From Achaetomiella virescens (taxonomy: Eukaryota; Ascomycota; Sordariomycetes; Sordariales; Chaetomiaceae): DNA of 64,000 nt. Location: contig JARNGD010000039.1 of NCBI GenBank assembly GCA_031001845.1, positions 124,001 to 188,000 on the forward strand, written 5' to 3'. Under the pieces are notes generated by a model, which saw only the letters and a program-made list of their open reading frames with translations, made no database searches and was not told the DNA's origin. Below, piece by piece: positions 54,755 to 64,000 of the stretch (positions are counted from its first letter, which is position 1; the number at the start of each line of letters is the position of its first letter). A program made the position numbers and the translations under genes.

Positions 54755-55867
54755 CTAAAGCGAAACCAACCCCCCTGCCAACATGACACCTGCGACGAGT
54801 ATTTTGGACGATAGGCTAGTCCCTCCGCTGCCAGCATTGTGATCACCAGTGGTTGTGCCATTTCCGGGCTCGGTGTTGGTGTTGTTTCCAGGGTCGGTGT
54901 TTGTGGTATTCCCAGGTTCGCTGCTTCTTTGAAGGGTGGTTCCCTTCGCCCTTGGACATGCCAGGTTTGCAACCACGCCAGCGGATCCCAGCCCCCCACT
55001 AGTTGCGTTATCAGAAGGACCCCACAGGATGAGCATCGGCCAGGCAAGACTGGCGACCCGCTCGTAGTCTGTCTGGTTTCCAGGCAAACGCGGAGGTCCG
55101 CCGTATGAAACCACGTTGTACTTGCCATCGGGCCAGCTGTTGACATTGGCTGCGCTGATATCTGTATGGTAGGAGCAACGGTTAACTGGCCATGTTCTCA
55201 GACAGAAGCTGTCCTGACTATGTGAATAACTCACCTTGAGCAATGCAAGAACCCTTCATGTTCAGGGCCTTTGCCTCCTCACGGCTGCAAGAGGTAATGG
55301 TGGAGAGCCCTGGACAGAAGCATTGTCTCCTTCCAGTGCGCCCGTCCATGTATCCTTCCGCCGCCGCCTTCTCCACGTCGCGCGCGCACTGGTCGCTCAC
55401 CACGCTCGAGCAGCTGCCGTCGTCATCTCGGAGCTTGGCCTCAAAATGGTAAGGATCGATCGTCCACTGAAGGACGCAGATATGCCACGAGTCGTCAACG
55501 GCCGAGTCCGGCCCGGTGGGGGCTCGAAGCACAATGCGGTTCCCAGTGAATGTGAAGTTGGGGAAAGTGTGCGCCACACTCAAGGGGCTCTCGGCCATGG
55601 GTACGTCTGCTACAACGGAAACGGTCAATGACCACCCGTCGATCGGCCCGGGCGCTGGGAAAGGGGCGGAGGTGTCGGGGCCTGGAGAGGGTATTTGCTC
55701 GTGGCATTGGATTTTTCCATCAGCTTGTCATAAGTCGCATCAGGCAGCGACCACGGCGCTCGTGCATAACTGTAGCTGTCGGAGGGCTGCGGGCTTTGAG
55801 TTTGTGCCGAAGCATATGAGAGGAGCGCGACGCCCGCGAAGGACGCCAGGGACTTTGAACACAACAT
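54755..55867 (-). CDS. Secreted protein, predicted GPI-anchored
   Basis: Signal peptide MLCSKSLASFAGVALLSYASA at 55867, then a Pro/Ser region. A cysteine-containing domain follows: FTFTGNRIVLRAPTGP, DSWHICVLQWTIDPYHFEAK, CSSVVSDQCARDVEK, QCFCPGLSTITSCSREEA and KGSCIAQ. An intron at 55234-55163 (GTGAGT...CATACAG) follows. The second exon adds YGGPPRLPGNQTDYER and SLAWPMLILWGPSDNATS. A repetitive linker of Gly-Asn-Thr with TDPGNNTNTEPGN is followed by a C-terminal hydrophobic end SSKILVAGVMLAGGLVSL, the typical GPI-attachment tail. Stop TAG at 54757-54755. Frame change near 55640. I recognise it only as a Sordariomycete secreted protein of unknown function; several N-glycosylation sites (NxT/S) fit surface exposure. 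Confidence 0.7.
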
Positions 55868-57060
55868 GTGAAATGATTGGATGTTGGAAGCGTGTGGAAT
55901 TAAGTTGCGTCCAAAACGAAACGAACAATGACACCAAATCATAACTAAGAGAGAAGTGGCGGATCTATAACGTTATACATTTCAGCCCGGAATTACGGCA
56001 CAAAGGGGGCAGTTAAGTCGCTAGTTGATCTTGGACTGCTTGGCAGAGAGCCTCTGAAGAAAGTTGGTCCAATAAGGGCAAGTTCAAGTTACATCGAGAA
56101 GGCGTTCATGTAGGAGGATTCAAGTGGTTAGTTCAGAAACGTGTTTATCTCCGCCATTCTGCAGGATAGATCTTGGGTCCGAGGAACTCTAATTCCAACG
56201 CTCTACGGACTGTCACCCTCAATCAATGACTCGGCGCCCAAAGCCTCTAGGCAAGTGGCACGACCACCACTTGGGTACGATCCTCGCAGTTGCAATGCCT
56301 GTCTACCAATGACCCGGATTAATTTCCACTTGTTAAACGAGAAACAGGAGAGACTCACATCTTCATCCGAGTTGATGACAAGACAACCATCAGTGGTCCA
56401 AGTCCCAGCGTGGTTATCCTGGTAGCATAACCAGTCTGAAAAGATCGACCTCCGTCTCGTTGGCTTCTATTCCGCGCGAGACACCTTACTGAGCCGAATC
56501 TACCCTGTAACACACACATTTCCTGATCAGCCTCCTAGAGCTGCTTCCAGCACAGTTGACATTGGGGTCCTGGGCGTTGCAATCCTGGTGAAAACGTTTT
56601 TATAGAAATCAACAGACCTGTAGAATGGTCAGAACTCAGGAGGGATGAGGGATTGGATCGGCCTTCTGCTCTTTCCTTCTTATGAGAGGCGAAACTGGGG
56701 GAAAGATGAAGAGGGAATGAGAGGAAAGTAGAAAGACAAGAACAGGGCAGCTTACCAGGCTACTATGCCCACTGAGTGAGCCCACCGAGCGGAGCAGCGA
56801 AAGTAAGGATAAAACACATCTAGAAGAAAGGTGGCAGTTCGGCGAGGACTCGGGCACAGTAGCAATCAAAAGTTATTTGTCTGGAGGGGGTTGGAGCCAG
56901 AAACGGAGAGCGGGTATTCGTTAGTAACGCGCATTATAAGCGAGTGTGCAATTTCCCACGCGACACGCCACCTCTCTCATGAATACTACTTCTCTCCGCT
57001 ATCCAACGTGCCCTCTATTTGAGATGAAAGTAGGGTAATCTTAGCTCTCTGTGAAGCATC
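55868..57060. other. Intergenic, no gene recognised
   Basis: Short frames only; promoter of the GPI-type gene expected near 55870-56100. Confidence 0.4.
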
Positions 57061-57440
57061 TCTCCATGTCCAACTTCTGAAACGGTTCGCTAGACTGAAG
57101 GTAACGCAAGGTCGTAGATTTGGTAGAACCAAAGCGCTCAAAAAAAAGTGCACAAACAACTGCAATGTTCCTATGAGAACCCCTTGTATTCCCTACTTGA
57201 GAACTACCTAGGAGTCCTCCAGAATGAGTCACTATATACCTATTGGATTATTGACTCTCCCGAATGATCCTTATACTTCTCACCAACTGTCCTGAGCCAT
57301 CCTTTGACTCGTTTCTTTGTACAAGCGATCCTCGTATCAGATCACCAGCGACCCGTAGCGATACTTCTCTGATTGGTTGATATGATTGGCTCTTGTTGCG
57401 GCCCGCATGTTCCACCGGGGTCGTCGCATGTGGTGTAGGC
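57061..57440 (-). repeat. Interspersed repeat, copy C (LTR-like relic)
   Basis: Shares GGTAGAACCAAAGCGCTCAAA and related blocks with copy B at the left. At the right, minus-strand CGACGACCCCGGTGGAACAT resembles copy B's CACGAACCCGGTGGGGCAT. Diverged; family assignment as an LTR is inferred. Confidence 0.35.
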
Positions 57441-57681
57441 TATGACGAATCTCCTTAGACCTAACTCTTAAAAGGGTTTGCCAAACTAAAGACAAATATA
57501 AGATAATAGACTATAATAAAGTTAAAGTGGTTATAAACAACTCTATAAACATTTATCTTGCAATTCTGGGTTTATTTCCTTCCAGGGCGCATTCTTGAGC
57601 ATGAGCCGCTTCTGCTGCATTCGGTACCGGAAACAAGATGTCAAAGACCATCTAAAATTGCGCAGTGATCTGATCTATGTT

Positions 57682-57865
57682 TGTTGCAAACGGGGTCGTT
57701 GACCTCCTGCGTTTGCAGGCCGCCTCGCCTGCGTTTGCTTTGCCTGCGTTTGTTGCCCGCAATGGCTATTAAATAGCCATTGCGCCCATCTTCCACTTCT
57801 TCTACAACTTCAACTCAATACAACACATCCTCAATTTCCCTATATTCAAACCCTTCATCGCAACA
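57682..57865 (+). repeat. 5' LTR (184 bp) of copia element
   Basis: Begins TGTTGCAAAC and ends CATCGCAACA. Contains three copies of CCTGCGTTTG, a 25-nt palindrome at 57760-57784 with a TATTAAATA core that may be the promoter TATA box, and a C/T-rich R-U5 region. Differs from the 3' LTR by one base and a 1-nt indel (CCCTATATT versus CCTACATT). Confidence 0.95.
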
Positions 57866-57880
57866 GGTTATGAGCCCTCG
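57866..57880 (+). other. Primer-binding site, half-tRNA type
   Basis: GGTTATGAGCCCTCG begins right after the LTR. Its complement CGAGGGCTCATAACC matches the anticodon stem-loop (CAT anticodon) of initiator tRNA-Met, not the tRNA 3' end. This is the priming mode known from Drosophila copia and yeast Ty5. Confidence 0.8.
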
Positions 57881-57921
57881 ACAATTCCACTGCGATACAG
57901 CGATTTGACGATTTCCATAAG

Positions 57922-60900
57922 ATGGCTAGTAACAGCAATATTGACGTGGCTGTCCTCCTACAGTAACTGGTTCAAGTACAGGCCCAGTTGACTGCTTCCC
58001 AGTCTCAACTTGCGGCTACTCAACGCCGTATTCCCATGATCGACAAGCTCACCCGTCAGGAAGACTTCCCGAACTGGCGATCGAAGCTTATTCGAACCCT
58101 CTAGCGGCTTGATCTTGACAAATACATCCTGACCGACGTACCTGAACCCCAGGATCCTGAGGCCAAGCAACAGTGGAGAAATGACCGTGCCGACGTTGAC
58201 GACTACATCCAGACGGTCGTCCCCGGACACAAGGTATGGTCTCTCATCAGTGGCATGGGGTGGAATCCTGAGGAATCGAATCCCAAGAAGACCTTCGAGA
58301 TGGTCACTCAATACTTCGAGAAAGGCTCTGTGGATAGCAACTTCAATATGCTCCACGAGTTCGTTACCATTCGCCGGGCCACCTTTGACAAGATGGAAGC
58401 ATTCTAGATGCGCGTCAACTACCTACGCAACCGCCTTAACAACACCACTTTCAAGATGCATGACGAAGCTTACCTGTGGATGGTCCTCAAGGGTCTGGCC
58501 ACAGAGTACCCCGACTTGTACAACCGCTCCGTTACGAACCTTCAGAACAACAACCTATCCTGGGGCGACTTGATGGCCGAACTTCAACAACTGGCCGTGA
58601 CTGAGAACGCCCAACCTGCGATGACCAACATCAAGATTACCAGGGCAGTTAGGGCAAAACGACAAGAAGCCTGATACAAGAAAGGCAACAACCAACGCAA
58701 GGAGACGGAGAACTGCTCCGTATGCCACACCGAGATACGCAAAGGCTCGAAGCACTGCTACGGTGGTTGCGGAAAGCACTACTGGCAGGGAAGGATGGAG
58801 ATGCTCCCTGTTGGTGGTGTCATCCCGACAAGGCCCCTGACGACTGCGCCCAAAGGCCAAGGCCCTCGAATTGAAGAAAGAACGCTAGAAATCGACCACC
58901 GGGCCCATCCATCAACAGACAGGCAACAACAACCCATCTACGGCTTCAGTAGAGCCTCGTTCAGTCCTCAAGAAGTCAGACAACGGCAATAAGGTCCTCT
59001 TCGCAACAAACTACGACCTTGCCGGCATTGCGATGGATCCTTTTCAGGAGGGCCCGCAGCGCTACTAAGTGCTGAAGTCCAACAGGCCCTGAAGGCAATA
59101 CCACATCACGAGATACATGACATGGTGGTCTACGATTCTGGTTGTGGAACCATCATTTTCAACGACAAGAAGTGGTTCAAGTCTTTGACCACACTACTGC
59201 AGACAACCTCGACATTGGCGTTAAGCGGAGAGCTTGTTCAACATACAATGAGGGGTTGTAAGCCTTACAACGATCCTGTCGACAGGAACAGAGGTCATTG
59301 CTCTTGGACGACGTACTCTACCAACCATCATCACCCTGCAACCTTATAGGTACTACCGTCTTCGTGACCAGGGTGTTTTCTGGATCAAACCCGAGATATC
59401 CTCTACTATACTAGCGCCAAACCTTGGCTGAATTGAAGCGCCAGAACAACGTACCTACCATCCGCAAGACCAATAACAAATACCCCAACAGCCACTATAG
59501 CGCTGGCAGCGGTTCTATACCGCAAGATGCACCGCCGGCTTATGCACGCAAGCAAGGCTATTGTGGAGGAAGCCTGCCGGAGGGCTGGCATTACTCTTAC
59601 CCAAAAGATGACCACTTTTGCGAAGGTTGTATTATAGGGAAGATGACTGATGAGCACGGCAAGGAGGCACCAGTATAGGGTGACGCGCCTTTTGACTTCA
59701 TCCGCGTTGACCTTGTAAGCCACAAGCACCCTGCTACCTGGATATAAATATAGCCTCCACATCATCGACGTTTGGTCAAACTACTACTGGGTCAAGTTCT
59801 TGAGGCGCAAGGAGGAGGCCCTCACAGCTTTCAAGGACTGGTTACCCTCATCTACAACCAAACTAATATCAAGGTCAAGATCGTCGGCGTTGACGGCGGT
59901 ACGGAACTCGGCCAAGCATCACGACCTTTTCTTGACGATACCTTTAAGGCTTGGGCTCGCGCCGAGGGCATCGTCATCCTCTAGACCCCACCCAACACTC
60001 TATAGATGAATGCAAGATTGAACGAGCCGCTAGGGAGGTCGTGGAAAAGACTAGGGCAACCATCTTGTTATATAACATTCTAGAACATCTCTGGACCTTC
60101 GTTATAGAGGCAACAATCCAAGTGATGAACGCTCTTCCTACTACAGCAAACCTAGACCGACAAAGCCTATACGAGAGGTTCACTACCGCGGTCAACATGC
60201 CCGAGGAATCGCGGAAACCTTACATTCGCCATTTCCGGTCGTACTTTTGCGAAGCTTACTACTTCATCAAGCCCAGAAGAGGGAAAACGCAGACAAGTTC
60301 ACTACCAGGGCTGAGAAAGGCAGACTAATTGGATATACTAATATCCACGGCAAGATCTACTAGGTATAGAACCCCTAGACGGGCAAGATCATCCGCGCAA
60401 GTGCGGTTCGATTCAACGAAGGCCCTGATTTCCAACTAGACGACGACGTCTTCGATGATGTCGAATATACGAAGCCGTTTTTACCGACACAACCTCGGTA
60501 GAGGAGGACGAAGCCGTTGAGGCACAGCGATACTTCATCCCCTCCGGCCTAACTGAGAAGCAACAAACCAGATCTCAACAACAAGAGCCTCAACAATAGG
60601 CTCCTAATCCCAACGACGATGTTGTAGTAGTCGAAGATACTGCATATCACAATACCCAATTTCCAACACCCGAACAGACCCCTGAGCGTAGGCGTAGCCA
60701 GATGCCTCTGACGATGGCTCTAGGACCGAATACTACGATATTAACGATGCGGAAATCCAGCAGGAAGCTCCCATCCCACCTGACCACCCTCTTGCGCCTC
60801 TCGTGGCTAACAACGACGATGATCCTGACGAACCTCACGAATCTATAGGGGGGTCAACTGACAGCCCTCCTCAATAGCAACAATAGACCTCTATAGCTGA

Positions 60901-62664
60901 CCGTCCTCGCCGCGGCAAGGCTAAGTACGGCACTAGCGAAGAAGACGGCTATTACGCCAAACTTGCAAAAGGAAAACTCCCTGGGCAATCGTTTTACTTA
61001 GCCCACCTCATAGAACCTCTACCTCCCGCAAGACCTATTGAACTAGTGCTCTCAAGCATCAAAATCGAGCATGACATCGCTCTTTTCCATCACCCAACCA
61101 TCCCGAAGAACTATCGCCAAGCTAGCCGCCTCCAAAACTTCGAGGATTACTAGCTTCTAGCAATATGCAAGCAAGACGATAGTCTCCGCAACAAGGATGT
61201 CTACGACCTTGTTCCAAGCGGCCAGGAATAACTGTTCTGCCTAGCAAGTGGGTATACGACGAAAAGACGGACCCAACAACTGGCATCACCACTGCCAGGG
61301 CCAGATGGGTTGTTTGTAGCAACTTTGACCAAGGATCCTGGAACTCGACCGACGTATACGCTGCCGTCGTCAACAGCGTAACTGTCAAGACCTTCTTTGC
61401 TTTGGTGGCCGTTCAGGACCTCGAATGCCACCAGTTCGACTTCAAGACGGCATTTCTGAACGCCAAAATCCCTGATGGAGCTGAATACTACGTTCAGCCA
61501 CCCGATGGACTTGACAAACCGCCTGGCATGGTCTAAGCTGAAGAAGGCTCTATACGGCCTACGCCAGAGCCCGTTGTACTGGTTCTCAACAATCAGGCTA
61601 GTGATGGAGCAACTGGGCTTCAAACCACTGGAATCAGACATCTGTCTATTTCGACACACCGAACTCGGCATCCTATCCTCTTATATATGGATGACTTTCT
61701 TGCCGCAGCCATAACGGTCGACTTGATCTATAAAACTCGAGACAAGTTGGCTGCCGCATTCGAATTGAAGGATATAGGCGAGGTAAAGAGATTCCTCGGC
61801 TTCGACGTCCTACGTGACCGCACGGCGAAGAAGATCTTCATATCAGGAGAGCTACCTTCGCGCCCTACTTGACAAAAAGGGCTGACTAATTGCCACGCAG
61901 CTGCCACGCTATGGCCGAGCAAGATGGAACTACCGGCAACGTGGGAGCCACTGGCTGACCGACAGAAGGAATACATCAAAGATACGGGTGCCCTCAACTG
62001 GCTTGCCTATGGCACACGACTCGACATCGCGTACACAGTATCACGACTCGTAGAGGCGAACGCAGGGCCCTCGCAAGCCCACATCGACCTTATGAAGCAC
62101 CTCTTTCGATACTTGAGCGCCACCATTGACTACGGTCTAGAATTCGGTGGGGACCTGACAACTGACGACTTGAAGATGGTGACATTCGCAGACGCTTCCT
62201 TGGCGGATCGTCTCCCCACACGACACTCCACTGGCGGCCACATCGTATTCATTGCGGGTGGTCCAGTTATTTGGAAGACGAAAAAGCAGACCTTCGTGTC
62301 TCTAAGCACAACGGAGGCCGAATTCACCAATCTTACGCCCGCGGCCTTGTCAGCCAAGTAGGTAGCGAGGATTCTTGAAGAATGCGGCGCACCACAACCG
62401 AAGCCAACTATCCTATTTACCGACAGCCTCAACGCGTACCAAACGGCTCTGAATCCCCTTAACAAGGCCAGGACCCGCACCATTGACTTACGGTACAAGT
62501 GGATCATTGAACAAGTCCAGCGAGGCATCCTGGATGTGAGACATATCCAGGGCATCAACATGCCTGCGGATGGGCTGACGAAGCCACTGCAAAAGGAGAA
62601 GCACGCCACCTTTGTCAAGATGTTGGGAATAGTGGCAAGGAAGATCCCCTGGGCAAAGGGTTGA
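57922..62664 (+). pseudogene. Copia gag-pol, disrupted
   Basis: Gag starts MASNSNIDVAVLL at 57922 and includes FPNWRSKLIRTL and TFDKMEAF. A zinc-knuckle-like CSVCHTEIRKGSKHCYGGCG lies at 58710-58775. Protease has YDSGCGTIIFNDKKWF (59128). Integrase has FCEGCIIGKMTDEHGKEAPV (59620) and VKIVGVDGGTELGQ. Reverse transcriptase has DVYAAVVNSVTVKTFFALVA, HQFDFKTAFLNAKIPDGAEY and the catalytic YMDDFL (61684). RNase H has SLSTTEAEF and the end MPADGLTKPLQKEKHATFVK, with TGA at 62662-62664. In-frame stops stand at 57964, 58102, 58405, 58672, 58990, 59676, 59982 and 60003 and beyond, mostly TAG/TAA where Gln would fit, plus frame changes before the integrase and in the RT. Confidence 0.93.
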
Positions 62665-62752
62665 CAATGGGGGACATTGGGACTTCAACACCATGGATTT
62701 TCATGTATCTTAGCAATGCGGGTTTGGTGATGGCTTCAATCGGTTGGCGGCT

Positions 62753-62771
62753 GTGGCGGCCTGTGGGGGGG
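62753..62771 (+). other. Polypurine tract
   Basis: TGGCGGCCTGTGGGGGGG directly precedes the 3' LTR; the G7 run at 62765-62771 is the likely plus-strand primer. Confidence 0.6.
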
Positions 62772-62954
62772 TGTTGCAAACGGGGTCGTTGACCTCCTGC
62801 GTTTGCAGGCCGCCTCGCCTGCGTTTGCTTTGCCTGCGTTTGTTGCCCGCAATGGCTATTAAATAGCCATTGCGCCCATCTTCCACTTCTTCTACAACTT
62901 CAACTCAATACAACACATCCTCAATTTCCTACATTCAAACCCTTCATCGCAACA
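62772..62954 (+). repeat. 3' LTR (183 bp) of copia element
   Basis: Same ends and motifs as the 5' LTR; palindrome at 62849-62873. Confidence 0.95.
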
Positions 62955-63754
62955 GTGTTCGACTCCGTAGATCGTATACCTGACCGCCGAGCTTGCTAGC
63001 GCAGCAGAAGCTAGAATCACGTCGATGGTAGTGTCGTGGTGACGCCGGGCTATGGCTATGGGCGAACTCGTTCATCAGGTCAATGATCCAATCCACTTCA
63101 CCCTGCCTTTTTAAAAATACCTTATCGCCTCCTCACAGTTGGTCATTCCGGATGGAGCCTCTGGCACTCACCATCTCCACCGAAGTGCATATGTCCCGCC
63201 TTATATCTATGATTATCTTGCATAATTGGCGTACGTCTCTCGTACAGTCTGAGGATCCTCCCTTGGTACGTACTGACACCACTAAGACCGGCCGGCTAGG
63301 GAGCCTAGTGTGCTCAAACTCGTCGCGAGTTTGAGTAAGCCCCTCTCGCACTTGCGATAGTTCTTGGGCGATTTGGCACGTCATTTTGGTGACTTCCTCA
63401 GCCATCCAGTCCCTAAGGGCTGTAGACTCCAGATGAAACTCGGCCTTCATGATGTCCAATTTCTTATTGGAGTCCTGATCCAAGCCTTGTTTCGGGCCTC
63501 GGATCGCTGTCTCTTCTCGTCAACAGCTGTAGCCCCACTCGTATTCCTGTCGTTCCTCGGCACTCCCTCCCTGCGTCCTTCTCCTCCCAATCCATATCGT
63601 GTTCTTGTCGCACCGGCACCGTCGCCATCATTGTTCTCGCCGTCTTCTTCTGGGTAGGCGATGTCCCGCTCCCGGAACTCCAGAATCGCCTTCCATGACG
63701 CGTTGATGACATCTGAAGCAAGGCGCGTCGCACCAGACATCTGCCACAAGACAT
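62955..63754 (-). pseudogene. Unrecognised gene split by the copia insertion (right part)
   Basis: Minus-strand coding look from about 63754: LASDVINASWKAILEFRERD, then a charged part. A frame change at about 63470 is followed by LDIMKAEFHLESTALRDWMA and EEVTKMTCQIAQELSQVREG (coiled-coil-like). Later, at 63040-62955, TTIDVILASAALASSAVRYT leads to IYGVEHI at the element border. The other side of the element (57681-57540) continues the same frame with DQITAQF, a TAG, and MVFDILFPVPNAAEAAHAQE. Joining both sides with one target duplication keeps the frame. Family unknown; a retroelement gag or a host coiled-coil protein are both possible. Confidence 0.45.
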
Positions 63755-64000
63755 ACTCCTACGCTAGGTGTTCCAAAGGATGAAGAAAATCAAGGTCGAA
63801 ATGACAGCAATTCCATCTCGCTCTGTTAGCTAGGCGTCACAATAGTCATCGTAATTAGAGACATTGGAACGCGAAATGGGTGTCGCGGGTTCTGTAAGTG
63901 TTAGCAGGTTCCTTTTTCAGACACTTGTAGCTGTGCACCCCTGCTCGGATCAAACCAATTACACCTAGATATTTCGCACTGCGGGATTAGGTAGATGCTG
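63755..64000. other. Window end, nothing recognised
   Basis: No gene-like frame or repeat recognised in the last 245 bases. Confidence 0.4.

Larger units (their letters stand above)
57682..62954 (+). mobile_element. Complete Ty1/copia-type LTR retrotransposon
   Basis: 5273 bp with two near-identical LTRs, primer site, gag-pol and polypurine tract in the copia order (gag, protease, integrase, reverse transcriptase, RNase H). Target duplication ATGTT (57677-57681) / GTGTT (62955-62959); the one mismatch is G-to-A. Internal reading frames carry in-frame stops and frame changes, so this copy cannot itself make an intact polyprotein, though it could be mobilised by an active relative. Confidence 0.95.

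Noticed and set aside
57922..62664. Alternative genetic code with TAG as glutamine
   Set aside because: Core genes in the window use TAG and TAA as ordinary stops (ALG10, MED4, permease), so the stops inside the element are better explained by C-to-T mutation.
1..64000. tRNA or rRNA genes
   Set aside because: I scanned for the T-arm GGTTCGAxTCC pattern with a matching acceptor stem and found no convincing case by eye. A covariance-model search could still find one.

Overview
The window is 64 kb of nuclear DNA from a filamentous ascomycete. The evidence is the short GT-AG introns (50-130 bp) in GC-rich genes, a HET-domain gene, a fungal QCR10, MED4, SAD1 and DBP4, and retroelements with mutations like those left by RIP (C-to-T at CpA). 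I infer Sordariomycetes, probably Sordariales; the exact genus cannot be read from the sequence.

Layout. 1-17.6 kb is a conserved core block: GT34 galactosyl/mannosyltransferase (5' cut off), HET-domain protein, zeta-crystallin-type quinone oxidoreductase, UDP-glucose 4-epimerase, SUN-domain nuclear envelope protein, DBP4 RNA helicase and an NCS1 uracil-type permease. 17.6-28.6 kb is an accessory, repeat-rich block. It holds a decayed divergent pair (C2H2 protein / DUF7580-like protein), two solo LTRs inserted in the DUF7580-like gene, a small cysteine-rich secreted protein, a truncated F-box gene, a Gypsy-like LTR, an imine-reductase-like gene and a MITE nested in an older repeat. 28.6-48.7 kb is mostly core again: SIRT6/7-type sirtuin, MFS carrier, F-box protein, poly-His protein, ALG10, QCR10, MED4, TM9SF/EMP70, LCP5 and a flavin monooxygenase, with a gene-poor stretch at 32.8-36.4 kb. 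48.7-64 kb is accessory: a second cysteine-rich secreted protein of the same family as the first, a 30-nt poly-C run, a GPI-anchor-type secreted protein, old repeats, and a complete 5.27-kb Ty1/copia element that has split another coding frame.

Two cautions shape the annotation. Many conserved genes (GALE, TM9SF, DBP4, SAD1, LCP5, MED4) carry one or more 1-nt frameshifts, often at short homopolymers, while their codons on both sides remain family-like. I read most of these as consensus errors in a draft long-read assembly, not as gene death. In the copia element and the DUF7580/C2H2 pair, in-frame TAG/TAA/TGA codons add a second signal that looks like RIP.

The most interesting new item is a pair of unlinked small secreted proteins (24.3 kb and 50.5 kb). 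They share a two-exon structure, an intron between pro-region and mature peptide, and a terminal CC-x3-C-V-T-C-stop motif. They look like members of an undescribed cysteine-rich peptide family lying in the repeat-rich compartments.
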